Position numbers and translations under genes: made by a program. The notes under the pieces were generated by a model, which saw nothing but the letters and a program-made list of their open reading frames with translations, did no database searches and was not told the origin of the DNA. A stretch of DNA of 64,000 nucleotides from DATAPD01 sp036265385. GTDB taxonomy: Bacteria > Acidobacteriota > Terriglobia > Terriglobales > Acidobacteriaceae. Where the stretch lies: assembly GCA_036265385.1 (NCBI GenBank), contig DATAPD010000059.1, forward strand, positions 179,239 to 243,238. Reading direction: 5' to 3'. Shown piece by piece: positions 24,401 to 33,356 of this stretch. Position 1 is the stretch's first letter. Each line of letters begins with the position of its first letter.

Positions 24401-27400
24401 TCATGATGTGGCCGGCAAAGCGGAAGATGCTGATTTCTTCCTCCGGCCATGAAAGATGCTGAATACAACTGGAACAAAGAAGAGTGTGGCCACGGTCGCA
24501 ACCAAAAGACCTCCGATCACTGCCCGTCCCAATGGAGCGTTCTGCTCGCCTCCTTCACCAAAGCCAAGAGCCATCGGCAACATTCCCATAACCATGGCCA
24601 GCGCTGTCATAACTACCGGACGCATACGGGTATACCCAGCCTCGACGGCTGCGCGTACTGCGTCGTGACCTTCTGCCATACGTTCGCGCGCGAATGAAAT
24701 AAGGAGAATGCTGTTGGCAGTTGCTACTCCCATGCACATCACCGCACCCGTTAAGGCAGGTACGCTCAGTGGTGTGTGGGTCAGAAACAGAATCCAAAGG
24801 ATGCCGGCGAGTGCACCCGGCAGGGCAGTGATGATAATGAACGGATCAAGCCATGACTGAAAGTTCACAACAATGAGCAAGTAAACAAGTACGATCGACA
24901 TCGCCAAGCCAATCAAAAGTCCGGAGTACGAGGACTCCATTGTTTCCACCTGGCCACGAATGTGCATCTGCGTTCCGCGTGGTAATTGCTTCTGAAACAT
25001 TTTCACGATGTTCGATATGTCGTCGGCAACACCACCCAAATCCCGTCCATCGACGCTCGCGTAGACATCAACGGTCGGTGCCACGTTGTAATGGCTCACG
25101 ACTGCTGGTGTCGTTTCCGGTGTTGCGATTGCGAGGTTCGCTAAAACTTGAGGGGTAGCTGTGTTTGCACCGCTGATTGGTGTGTTCATCAATGCCTGCA
25201 GCGAATCCACGCGGTATTGCGGCGACATCACAGCCAAGCTATAGCTGACTCCGTTCTTACGATTGACCCAAAAAGTGGGAGACGTCTGAAAGCTGGAACT
25301 TAAGGAAACAAGAAGATTTTGTGCGACATCACGCTGTGTCAAGCCGACCTGCTGCGCACGCACCCGATCCACATCCAGGTGAAGAGTTGGATTGTTCATC
25401 AATTGCTGGACGTGGACATCCACTGCTCCAGGAACATGTCTCAAACGGTTCGAGATCTGTTCGGCAATCACATAATTCTGAGCGTAGTTTTGCCCAGAGA
25501 GCTGGACGTCGATGGGTGCGGGCTGCCCAAAATTCAATATCTGACTGACGATATCGGCCGGTTGAAAAAAGAATTCGACCCCCGGAAACTTTTTTGGCAG
25601 CTCGGCCCTGAGCCGATGAACGTATTCTTCTGTCGGACGGTGATTCGTCTTCAGCGAAACTAGGATCTCGGCATCTGAAGTACCGATCGTTCCAGCATTG
25701 CTGTAAGAAAGATTGATGCCGCTATAGGGAAGGCCAATATTGTCGAGGACCGTATTCACTTCGGTGCTCGGTACGTTGCGACGGATTTCCTGTTCCACGA
25801 GGTCTACTAGCCGGGCCGTCTCTTCAATCCTCAACCCCGCCCGCCCACGCACATGGAGCCTGAACTGTCCGGCGTCAACATGTGGGAAGAAGTCCCGACC
25901 CAAGAAAAACGCTAATCCCCCCGAAAGCACGCAAAATGCCAGGAATGCTGTGACGAAGATACGCCGGTGCTCCATGAGAGCTTCGAGTGTTCCCCGATAC
26001 GAATCTCGCAAATTCTCAAACCATTTCTCGAATCGTGCCTGGAAGCGACCGAATATCGTGCTGGGACTCTTGTGCGCGTCGTCCTCGTGTCCCTTGAATA
26101 GGTACATGACGAGCGTCGGTACCAACGTTCGAGAAAGCAGGTAAGACGCAAGCATCGCGAATACGACAGCTTCCGCCATGGGCACAAAAAGATAACGTGC
26201 TACACCCGTCAGGAAGAACATTGGGACGAACACAATGCAGATCGCCAGAGTTGAAACAAAAGCTGGAACCGCGATCTGCTGTGCACCATCGAGGATGGCC
26301 TGCTTCAACTCCTTTTTCATTCCGAGATTGCGTTCAATATTTTCCAGTTCGACAGTCGCGTCATCTACCAGTACGCCCACAGCGAGCGCCAAGCCGCCGA
26401 GCGTCATGATGTTGAAGGTTTCACCCAGCGCGCTCAAGATAATCACCGACGTGAGAATCGACAGCGGAATAGAAATCGCGATGATCAGAGTGCTCCGCCA
26501 GTTTCCCAGAAAGAGAAGGATCATGGCAGCTGTAAGACACGCTGCGGTGAGAGCCTCCTTTAGCACTCCCTGAATTGCAGTTCGCACGAACAAGGATTGA
26601 TCGAACAACGGAGTGAGTTGAAGATCTTCGGGCAGAGTTTGGGCGACCTGCGGCAGCATCGCCCGGATGTTTTTGACAATGTCGATCGTAGAAGCTCCGC
26701 CGTTTTTCATGACGCTCAGCAGTGTTCCGCGAACGCCATCTTGCCTAACCACGTTCGTTTGCGGTGAGAAACCGTCCCGTACATGTGCAACGTCGTGCAC
26801 GTAAACAGTTGCTCCGCTGATGGTCTTGATAGGAAGATCATTCAACTCTGCGATCGTCTGTGGACTGGCATTCAGTTCAACCTGATGTTCGAGAGATCCG
26901 AGCTTGGCGGTTCCTGAGGGTAAAATCAGATTTTGAGCGCTGATCGCATTTACAACGTCTACCGGTGTCAAATGCTTCGATTGAAGCGCTGCCGTGTCGA
27001 GATCAACGGAAACCAACCTCGCCTTGCCGCCATAGGGAAATGGGACGGCTGCGCCTTCTACAGTGATCAATTGCGTGCGAACAAAATTGAGAGCCAGATC
27101 ATTTAGTTGTTGCTCGGGAAGCGTCTTGCTGCTGAGGCCGATCTGCAAGATCGGAACACTCGAGGCGGAATATTGAATGATCAGCGGCGGTGTCGTCCCC
27201 GGCGGCAAGAATCGAATAAATGTTTGAGATACCGCCGTTACCTGCGCGAGCGCAGTCTGGATATTCGCCCGAGGCCGGAAAAAAATCTTAACAACAGCGA
27301 CGCCATTCAAAGATTGCGATTCGATGTGGTCAATATCGTTGACTAACGTTGTGAGTGCGCGCTCCGTGGTGGAAGTGATGCGGTCCGACATCTCCTTCGG

Positions 27401-27565
27401 GGATAGTCCTTGATAGTTCCAGACAATGCTGATCACCGGAATGTTTATGTCAGGGAAGATATCGGTAGGTGTTCGCAACACTATGATGGGCGTCAGTATC
27501 AGGATCAGCAGCGCCATCACAACGAAGGTGTATGGACGGCGTAAGGCTAGAGCGACTATCCACAT
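24401..27565 (-). CDS. RND-family efflux transporter permease
   Basis: Proton-driven inner-membrane exporter of 1054 residues, the normal HAE1-type length. TM1 (FVVMALLILILTPIIVL) is followed by the first porter domain (TDIFPDINIPVISIVWNYQG). The TM4 proton-relay motif is GVLVDDATVELENIERNL with both Asp residues. The second half repeats the pattern (YLLIVVNFQSWLDPFIIITALP, TGAVMCMGVATANSILLISF). First gene of the operon and divergent from a TetR regulator 118 bases away. Hydrophobic drugs or metabolites are the likely substrates; the heavy-metal CusA signature is absent. Confidence 0.93.
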   Translation of the reverse strand: MWIVALALRRPYTFVVMALLILILTPIIVLRTPTDIFPDINIPVISIVWNYQGLSPKEMSDRITSTTERALTTLVNDIDHIESQSLNGVAVVKIFFRPRANIQTALAQVTAVSQTFIRFLPPGTTPPLIIQYSASSVPILQIGLSSKTLPEQQLNDLALNFVRTQLITVEGAAVPFPYGGKARLVSVDLDTAALQSKHLTPVDVVNAISAQNLILPSGTAKLGSLEHQVELNASPQTIAELNDLPIKTISGATVYVHDVAHVRDGFSPQTNVVRQDGVRGTLLSVMKNGGASTIDIVKNIRAMLPQVAQTLPEDLQLTPLFDQSLFVRTAIQGVLKEALTAACLTAAMILLFLGNWRSTLIIAISIPLSILTSVIILSALGETFNIMTLGGLALAVGVLVDDATVELENIERNLGMKKELKQAILDGAQQIAVPAFVSTLAICIVFVPMFFLTGVARYLFVPMAEAVVFAMLASYLLSRTLVPTLVMYLFKGHEDDAHKSPSTIFGRFQARFEKWFENLRDSYRGTLEALMEHRRIFVTAFLAFCVLSGGLAFFLGRDFFPHVDAGQFRLHVRGRAGLRIEETARLVDLVEQEIRRNVPSTEVNTVLDNIGLPYSGINLSYSNAGTIGTSDAEILVSLKTNHRPTEEYVHRLRAELPKKFPGVEFFFQPADIVSQILNFGQPAPIDVQLSGQNYAQNYVIAEQISNRLRHVPGAVDVHVQQLMNNPTLHLDVDRVRAQQVGLTQRDVAQNLLVSLSSSFQTSPTFWVNRKNGVSYSLAVMSPQYRVDSLQALMNTPISGANTATPQVLANLAIATPETTPAVVSHYNVAPTVDVYASVDGRDLGGVADDISNIVKMFQKQLPRGTQMHIRGQVETMESSYSGLLIGLAMSIVLVYLLIVVNFQSWLDPFIIITALPGALAGILWILFLTHTPLSVPALTGAVMCMGVATANSILLISFARERMAEGHDAVRAAVEAGYTRMRPVVMTALAMVMGMLPMALGFGEGGEQNAPLGRAVIGGLLVATVATLFFVPVVFSIFHGRRKKSASSALPATS

Positions 27566-27634
27566 TTCTTAATGCTCAGTCTTTCTACTGCGAGTCTTGT
27601 GGCCTGGCCTCGATTTGCCAATATGAGATAAATA

Positions 27635-27654
27635 GATGCGAGACGGTGCGTATC
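27635..27654. promoter_or_regulatory. Possible TetR operator between efflux operon and regulator
   Basis: GATGCG (27635-27640) and CGTATC (27649-27654) form an imperfect inverted repeat, five of six arm bases pairing, with an 8-base centre, in the 118-base divergent gap. Size and position fit a TetR site, but symmetry is weak. Confidence 0.3.
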
Positions 27655-27683
27655 GGATTTATTTTTGGTAGGGTAGCCTAGCA

Positions 27684-28292
27684 ATGGTCCAACCTCTCAA
27701 TGGCATTGCGCGCCGCGCGGGGCGTCCACGCAGCGAAAAAGCCCGAAATGCTGTTATCCAGAGCACCCTTGTACTTCTCAAACAGGTTGGATTCGAGGAA
27801 TTGGCGATCGAGTCTGTCGCCGCACGAGCCGGCGTGGGCAAAGCGACTATCTATCGCTGGTGGTCAAATAAGGCGGAATTGGTGATCGATGCGTTCGCAT
27901 TCGCGGTTGAGGACGAACTGCGGTTCCCGAGTGCCAGATCGGTGTTGGAGTCGATCCACCGGCAAATGGTGAGGTGGGCACCCATTTTTCGGAGCCCTCT
28001 CGGCCAAATCGTTGCCGCTGTAATCGGGGCTGGGCAGTCGGATCCAGAGATTCTTGAAGCTTTTCGGGCACACTGGGTAGAGCCTAGAAGAGTCGAAGCC
28101 CGGAAGCTGCTACGGCAGGCCATGGAAGGAGGAGAAGTCCGGAGTGACCTCAATCCGGACGAGGTGCTTGATTTACTTTACGGTCCCCTCTATTTGCGGT
28201 TACTTCTTAGGCATGCTCCGTTAGACGAGGATTTTGCTAACACCGTCTTCAAAGTCGTGAGGCCTGCATTAGCAAAGGGTAAGAAGACTTGA
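27684..28292 (+). CDS. TetR/AcrR-family transcriptional regulator
   Basis: Repressor-type regulator of 202 residues. The N-terminal HTH is complete: AVIQSTLVLLKQVGFEELAIESVAARAGVGKATIYRWW, preceded by an Arg-rich arm (RRAGRPRSEKAR). The C-terminal part is the all-helical ligand and dimerisation domain (TetR_C_11-like: GQIVAAVIGAGQSDPEILEAF, DLNPDEVLDLLYGPLYLRLLL). Being divergent from the RND operon, it most likely represses that operon and itself, with release by a pump substrate. Confidence 0.9.
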   Translation: MVQPLNGIARRAGRPRSEKARNAVIQSTLVLLKQVGFEELAIESVAARAGVGKATIYRWWSNKAELVIDAFAFAVEDELRFPSARSVLESIHRQMVRWAPIFRSPLGQIVAAVIGAGQSDPEILEAFRAHWVEPRRVEARKLLRQAMEGGEVRSDLNPDEVLDLLYGPLYLRLLLRHAPLDEDFANTVFKVVRPALAKGKKT

Positions 28293-28371
28293 GGTCACCT
28301 TTTATACCGTAAAAGCTGTATGTTCAGTATAGTGTCTGAAGCTTCATTATGTTTTGGTTCCCTCGAGCAGG

Positions 28372-28398
28372 CTAGTTCACAGACAGCTCTAGTTCACA
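28372..28398 (+). repeat. Tandem direct repeat upstream of the stressosome operon
   Basis: CTAGTTCACA occurs exactly at 28372-28381 and 28389-28398, 17 bases start to start, with partly similar flanks. It lies about 140 bases before rsbR, in the 238-base gap after the TetR gene. It could be a regulator site; no promoter boxes were clear around it. Confidence 0.4.
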
Positions 28399-28530
28399 AG
28401 ATAGGCAAGAAAACCCCTAAATCGGACCGGGAGGCAGTCTCGGACCTTGTCGATTTTGTGGCTGCGGGTTAGGAGCGACGGTCTTTGATGCCGAGCCAGG
28501 ATCTTCAACGAAGCGCTAAAGGATATATCG

Positions 28531-29400
28531 ATGAGCACACTTCCAATGGAGCGCAAAAATTCTTCACTCGTGTCAATTTTGACCAGGAATCAGGACGAAA
28601 TTCTGGCCGAGTGGTTAAAAGAAATGACGTCCGCCACTCGCCGTAGCGACCTCATAAAGGATTCTGAGTTGAGGAACGAGTGTGCGGAATTCCTTCAGCG
28701 AATGAAAACGGCGCTGGAGGCAAATACTAACTTTGAATCCGCTGCTTGGGATCGAGTTCGAGAAATGCTGGTCGATGTTTCACGGAAACGGGCTATGCAG
28801 GGATTCACTCCAACGGAAACGGCAATGTTCATTTTTTCCGCCAAGCGTCCTTTATTCACTCAGATTCGGCGCACCTTCAAAGACAGCGCGGAAGGAATTG
28901 CCGATGCGACGTGGTCGGCGACGGAACTGCTGGACGCCATGGGCCTATACACGACAGAGTTTTACCAAAAGTCGCGCGAGGAAATCATTAAACGCCAGCA
29001 AGAAGACATGCTGGAACTTTCCACGCCGGTCGTGAAATTGTGGGATGGCATTCTGGCACTTCCTATCATTGGTACCCTCGATAGTGCTCGCACACAGGTT
29101 GTCATGGAGTCGCTTTTGCAGGCTATTGTCGAGACCAACTCTAAAGTTGCGATCATCGACATTACTGGCGTTCCTACTGTGGATACCGTGGTCGCGCAAC
29201 ATCTGTTGAAAACAGTCACCGCCGCCCGGCTGATGGGCGCAGATTGCATCATTAGTGGAGTGCGACCACAGATTGCACAGACCATCGTTCACCTCGGGAT
29301 AAACTTAATGGACATCACGACCAAAGCATCATTGGCGGCAGCTTTTAAGGTTGCACTGGACCGAACCGGATTTGAGTTTGCCAAGGGCGAAAAGAAGTAG
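28531..29400 (+). CDS. rsbR: Stressosome co-antagonist RsbR
   Basis: Sensor subunit of the stressosome, 289 residues. The N-terminal half is an all-helical RsbR sensor domain (EILAEWLKEMTSATRR ... YTTEFYQKSREEIIKRQQEDMLELS), the C-terminal half a STAS domain (~168-280). Compared with B. subtilis RsbRA, the second phospho-site is kept (VPTVDTVVAQHLL, Thr219) while the first is Ser instead of Thr (GTLDSARTQ, Ser185). SGVRPQIAQTIVHLGI is the family hallmark. First of six closely spaced genes; with RsbS it would form the core that holds RsbT. Confidence 0.92.
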   Translation: MSTLPMERKNSSLVSILTRNQDEILAEWLKEMTSATRRSDLIKDSELRNECAEFLQRMKTALEANTNFESAAWDRVREMLVDVSRKRAMQGFTPTETAMFIFSAKRPLFTQIRRTFKDSAEGIADATWSATELLDAMGLYTTEFYQKSREEIIKRQQEDMLELSTPVVKLWDGILALPIIGTLDSARTQVVMESLLQAIVETNSKVAIIDITGVPTVDTVVAQHLLKTVTAARLMGADCIISGVRPQIAQTIVHLGINLMDITTKASLAAAFKVALDRTGFEFAKGEKK

Positions 29401-29409
29401 GAGCCTGAC

Positions 29410-29799
29410 TTGGAAAAAATCCCTATTTTACGAATGGGCGACTTCCTTCTTGTGACAATCCAGGTGGACATGCACGATCGCCTGGCGATGGCTCTCCAGG
29501 AGGATCTCACCCAAATGATCAGCGTGACGGAGGCTCACGGCGTTTTGATCGATATATCGAGTCTTGAAATAGTCGACTCTTTCATCGGGCGGATGCTTGG
29601 CAATATCGCGGCCATGTCACGCGTACTCGATGCGCATACCGTCGTGGTTGGGATGCAGCCGGCAGTGGCAATCACCCTAGTAGAGCTCGGTCTCTCATTG
29701 CCAGGTGTCCGAACCGCCTTGAACGTAGATGCAGGTATGGAACTTCTTCGATCTTCGGTGAATGGGTCCAGGGAGAGCAATGACGGTAGTATCCACTGA
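29410..29799 (+). CDS. rsbS: Stressosome scaffold RsbS (STAS domain)
   Basis: Single STAS-domain protein of 129 residues, the antagonist that sequesters RsbT until phosphorylated. DISSLEIVDSFIGRML places the phosphorylatable Ser at position 57, matching Ser59 of B. subtilis RsbS; GMQPAVAITLVELGLSLPGV follows. The start is a TTG at 29410, eight bases after AGGAG; no ATG fits the family start. Nine bases after rsbR and overlapping rsbT by 20 bases. Confidence 0.93.
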   Translation: MEKIPILRMGDFLLVTIQVDMHDRLAMALQEDLTQMISVTEAHGVLIDISSLEIVDSFIGRMLGNIAAMSRVLDAHTVVVGMQPAVAITLVELGLSLPGVRTALNVDAGMELLRSSVNGSRESNDGSIH

Positions 29800-30181
29800 A
29801 TCCGTACCGGTTAAGAGCGAACCTGATGTCGTAGCTGTGCGACGGCGAGTAAGGGAAATTTCTGCTCAGCTGGGATTCAGTCTGGTCGATCAGACGAAAG
29901 TTGTGACTGCCGCGAGTGAGTTGGCGCGTAACACCATCATTCACGGGGGCGGCGGCAAGTTGCAACTCGAAGCGTTGAACGGACCGCGTGTCGGCCTACG
30001 TTTAATCTTCGAGGATAGTGGTCCTGGCATTCCTGATATTGAACTAGCTTTACGCGATGGGTTCACCACCGGTTCTGGATTAGGACTTGGACTTGGTGGA
30101 TCGAAGCGGTTGGTGAATGAGTTCGACATTCTCTCTCGCCCGGGAGAAGGCACCAGAGTAACAATCACACGCTGGAAATAA
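29780..30181 (+). CDS. rsbT: Serine/threonine kinase RsbT (GHKL switch kinase)
   Basis: Anti-sigma-type GHKL kinase of 133 residues that phosphorylates RsbR/RsbS and, once freed, activates a partner. The N box is VTAASELARNTIIHGGGGK, the G1 box FEDSGPGIPDI, and the glycine-rich lid GSGLGLGLGGSKRL. I use the ATG at 29780 with GGGAG just upstream, because RsbT proteins begin near the KSEPDVVAVRRRVREI segment; an in-frame ATG at 29762 adds six residues. In B. subtilis the partner is RsbU; here the downstream kinases are the closest candidates. Confidence 0.93.
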   Translation: MTVVSTESVPVKSEPDVVAVRRRVREISAQLGFSLVDQTKVVTAASELARNTIIHGGGGKLQLEALNGPRVGLRLIFEDSGPGIPDIELALRDGFTTGSGLGLGLGGSKRLVNEFDILSRPGEGTRVTITRWK

Positions 30182-30187
30182 CCAAAT

Positions 30188-31195
30188 ATGCTCATCCCGG
30201 TTAAAGAGCCAAGTCAGGTCGGCGACGCTCGTCGGCGTGCACTTGCCTTTGCCCAAGAATTGAAGTTTGACGATAGTCGTCGTGGAGCCGTGGCACTCGC
30301 CGCAACCGAGATGGCTACGAACCTTGTGAAACACGCGGGATCTGGCTACATCTTGTTGCAGCCAGTTCGCGATAACGGCAACTCTGCATTACGGGTGATC
30401 AGTGTTGACAAGGGACCCGGAATCCGTGACATCACCAAGGCTCTGAGCGATGGACATTCTACTGCCGGAACTCTGGGGACCGGGCTGGGGGCTATCCGGA
30501 GGGCTGCCAGCGCTCTGAATGTGTATTCCTCGCCTGGTGCGGGAACCGTGTTGCTTGCTGAGTTTTGGAATGGAAACACAAAACATCTATCGATAGGAAA
30601 AGATTTTGATGTAGGAGTGGTTTCGGAGCCGGTAGCGGGTGAAGAAGTCTGTGGCGACGGATGGGGTGTTCGCGAGCTTCGTGACGCTGCGCTGCTGATG
30701 GTTGTGGATGGGCTCGGTCACGGATTGCCAGCATCGGATGCTTCACGAGAGGCCGAGCGCATTCTTGAAGCGACCAAGCACAACTCTCTACCTGACATTC
30801 TTAAAGATACGCATGATGCGCTTCGTAAGACTCGGGGCGCCGCGTTTGGATTGGCTCGAATCGATGCCGATCGTCGGCTCCTTTCCTTTGTCGGTGTCGG
30901 CAACATCGCAACTTCCATTGTGACACCTGGCGCGAGTCGAAGTGTTGCGTCGCACAATGGCATTCTGGGTCAAAATGTTGAGCGAATCCAGGAATTCACT
31001 GTTCCTTGGGAAAGTAATGCTCTGGTGGTGATGCACTCTGACGGTTTGACGACTCGCTGGGACCTCGGCCGATACCCAGGGATCTTAAGCAAGCATCCTG
31101 CTGTGATTGCTGCGATTCTTCATCGAGATTTTTGTCGCGGCCGCGATGATGTGACCGTGCTTGTCGCAAGACTTGCTGGAGAAACAAATAGCTGA
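30188..31195 (+). CDS. GHKL anti-sigma-like kinase fused to RsbX-type PP2C phosphatase
   Basis: Fusion of 335 residues. Residues ~1-135 are an RsbT-like ATPase domain (LAATEMATNLVKHAGSGY, VDKGPGIRDITKAL, AGTLGTGLGAIRRA). Residues ~140-330 are a PP2C/SpoIIE phosphatase of RsbX type (MVVDGLGHGLPASDASREAE, LVVMHSDGLTT, CRGRDDVTVLVARLA). In known stressosomes RsbX resets the complex by removing phosphate from RsbR/RsbS; here the same chain also carries a kinase domain. Starts six bases after rsbT and ends one base before the next ATG. Confidence 0.9.
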   Translation: MLIPVKEPSQVGDARRRALAFAQELKFDDSRRGAVALAATEMATNLVKHAGSGYILLQPVRDNGNSALRVISVDKGPGIRDITKALSDGHSTAGTLGTGLGAIRRAASALNVYSSPGAGTVLLAEFWNGNTKHLSIGKDFDVGVVSEPVAGEEVCGDGWGVRELRDAALLMVVDGLGHGLPASDASREAERILEATKHNSLPDILKDTHDALRKTRGAAFGLARIDADRRLLSFVGVGNIATSIVTPGASRSVASHNGILGQNVERIQEFTVPWESNALVVMHSDGLTTRWDLGRYPGILSKHPAVIAAILHRDFCRGRDDVTVLVARLAGETNS

Positions 31196-31196
31196 A

Positions 31197-33356
31197 ATGC
31201 CTCTGAACCTTCTAACGGTCGATATTCGCTTAGAGAACGATGTAGTCCTTGTGCGCCAAAAGGCCCGTGCGCTCGCTGCCGCTCTGAAGTTCGATTCACA
31301 AGATCAGACCAGAATTGCGACAGCTGTTTCGGAGATCGCACGAAACACCTTCCAATACGGTGGCGGTGGGAAAGCGGAGTTCCGTTTGGAGGATGCTCCG
31401 CACAAGATGCTCACGATCACGCTTCGAGATAAGGGCAAAGGTATCCGCAACCTGGATGAAATTTGGGATGGGAAGTATGTATCTCAGACGGGAATGGGTA
31501 TCGGCCTCCTTGGCGCAAAGAGACTGATGGATCATTTTGAAATCAAGACCAGCGCGCAAGAGGGCACCACTGTCGTTTTAGGGAAGAAGGTTCCATCTAA
31601 ATTTTCACGATTTAATCCAGGTGAGCTGGACAAACTGCTCACTTCAGTTGAACGGGCTTCTCAGGATCCTTGGCAAGAGCTGAAACAGCAAAACAAGGAA
31701 TTGATGACTGCGCTTGAGGAACTTCGCTCTAGGCAAGAAGAACTCGCGCAATTAAACCGTGAACTCGACGAAACAAATCGTGGCGTGGTGGCTTTATATG
31801 CGGAACTCAACGATAAGGCCGATTTTCTACAGCGGGCATCGGAATTGAAGAGTCATTTTCTGTCCAACATGAGCCATGAGTTCCGTACTCCTCTGAATTC
31901 CATCACAGCTTTAAGTGGGATTCTGTTGGACCGTTTGGATGGCGAACTCACCGCTGAACAAGATAAGCAGGTTCGATTCATCCGTGATTCTGCGCACGGT
32001 CTGATGGAGTTGGTGAATGATCTTCTGGACTTGGCGAAAGTCGAGGCTGGAAAAGTAACCATTCGTCCGAACCATTTCCATGTTGAGGGCCTTTTCGCTG
32101 GACTTCGCGGCATGTTAAAGCCCCTTCTGACGAACAACTCATCCGTCAACTTAGTATTCGATGACCCAGTATCGATTCCCGAACTTTACACGGATGAAGC
32201 TAAGGTGTCGCAAATTCTGCGTAACTTCATCAGCAATGCGCTGAAATTCACGGAACGAGGCGAAGTGAGAGTAGCGGTTGAAAAGGGAAACGGCCCGAAC
32301 GTGGTGTTCTCAGTTGCTGACACCGGGATAGGAATCGCACCTGAGGATCAGGAAAGGATCTTCCAGGAATGGACTCAGGTGGACGGGAAGATGCAGAAGA
32401 ACGTCAAAGGCACTGGTCTCGGGCTTCCCCTTTCGCGCAAATTCGCCGAATTGTTGGGCGGACAGGTTTACGTCCGTAGTAAACCCGGCATGGGCGCGAC
32501 ATTTTATGCCGCTGTGCCAATGGAGTTTAGCGGAGCAACTGACATCGCTTTTGTGCCGGAAGTGACGCGCGAACTCGACATTGAAAAACGTCCAGTGCTG
32601 GTCGTCGAGGACAATCGTGAAGCGCTTTTTATTTATGATAAATATTTAAAAGGCACAGAATTCCAGGTAATTCCTGCGCATAATCTCAAGGAAGCACGTT
32701 CTGCTCTCCGCGAGTTCCGGCCAACTGCGATAATTCTGGATGTCCTACTCGAAGGGGAGCATTCCTGGGAATTGCTCGTAGACCTAAAACAGAATCCCGC
32801 AACCTCAGACATTCCAGTTTTCGTCGTTACCGTAGTGGAAAATCGCGATAAAGCCCTCTCCCTTGGAGCGAACGGTTTTCATGTAAAGCCGGTTGAGCGT
32901 GGTTGGCTGGTCCAACAGTTGCACGGGGTTGAAAGACGGGAATCGCGCAAGCAACTGCTGGTGATTGATGATGACGAAATCTCGCGATATCTAGTAAGGG
33001 CAGTTCTTGGGAACTCGGATTTTTGCTATCTGGAAGCGTTCAGTGCCAGAGACGGTCTGCAGAAAGCTAAAGAGAGCAAGCCCGATGCATTGATCTTGGA
33101 TTTGAATATGCCGGACCTGTCTGGTTTTGAAGTATTGAAGCGGCTCAAAGGCGACGCTCAGACTGCAAATATTCCGGTCATCATTTTCACTTCCAAAGTC
33201 TTGGCTGACGAAGAGCGTGCCATGCTGAGCGACGCGGTTGCTGTGATCTCAAAGGAGAGTGAATCTCGCGAGGCTTCTATCGAGAGATTTGCGTCTGCGT
33301 TCCGTCAGGCAGGTATTCCGTTCGGAGAAGGGATCAGGGAAATCCACCATGTCTGA
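31197..33356 (+). CDS. Hybrid histidine kinase with extra N-terminal RsbT-like domain and two receivers
   Basis: Soluble signalling protein, about 719 residues from the ATG at 31197. Order: RsbT-like GHKL domain (~1-130; ATAVSEIARNTFQYGGGGK, GMGIGLLGAKRLM), coiled coil (~150-210), HisKA with His227 (SNMSHEFRTPLNSI), HATPase (NFISNALKFT, DTGIGIAP, GTGLGLPLSRKF), receiver 1 (VLVVEDNREA; IILDVLLEG) and receiver 2 (LLVIDDDEIS; LILDLNMPDLSG). There is no membrane segment and no output domain. The extra GHKL domain resembles RsbT closely enough to suggest docking on the stressosome. It overlaps the next gene by eight bases. Confidence 0.9.
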   Translation: MPLNLLTVDIRLENDVVLVRQKARALAAALKFDSQDQTRIATAVSEIARNTFQYGGGGKAEFRLEDAPHKMLTITLRDKGKGIRNLDEIWDGKYVSQTGMGIGLLGAKRLMDHFEIKTSAQEGTTVVLGKKVPSKFSRFNPGELDKLLTSVERASQDPWQELKQQNKELMTALEELRSRQEELAQLNRELDETNRGVVALYAELNDKADFLQRASELKSHFLSNMSHEFRTPLNSITALSGILLDRLDGELTAEQDKQVRFIRDSAHGLMELVNDLLDLAKVEAGKVTIRPNHFHVEGLFAGLRGMLKPLLTNNSSVNLVFDDPVSIPELYTDEAKVSQILRNFISNALKFTERGEVRVAVEKGNGPNVVFSVADTGIGIAPEDQERIFQEWTQVDGKMQKNVKGTGLGLPLSRKFAELLGGQVYVRSKPGMGATFYAAVPMEFSGATDIAFVPEVTRELDIEKRPVLVVEDNREALFIYDKYLKGTEFQVIPAHNLKEARSALREFRPTAIILDVLLEGEHSWELLVDLKQNPATSDIPVFVVTVVENRDKALSLGANGFHVKPVERGWLVQQLHGVERRESRKQLLVIDDDEISRYLVRAVLGNSDFCYLEAFSARDGLQKAKESKPDALILDLNMPDLSGFEVLKRLKGDAQTANIPVIIFTSKVLADEERAMLSDAVAVISKESESREASIERFASAFRQAGIPFGEGIREIHHV

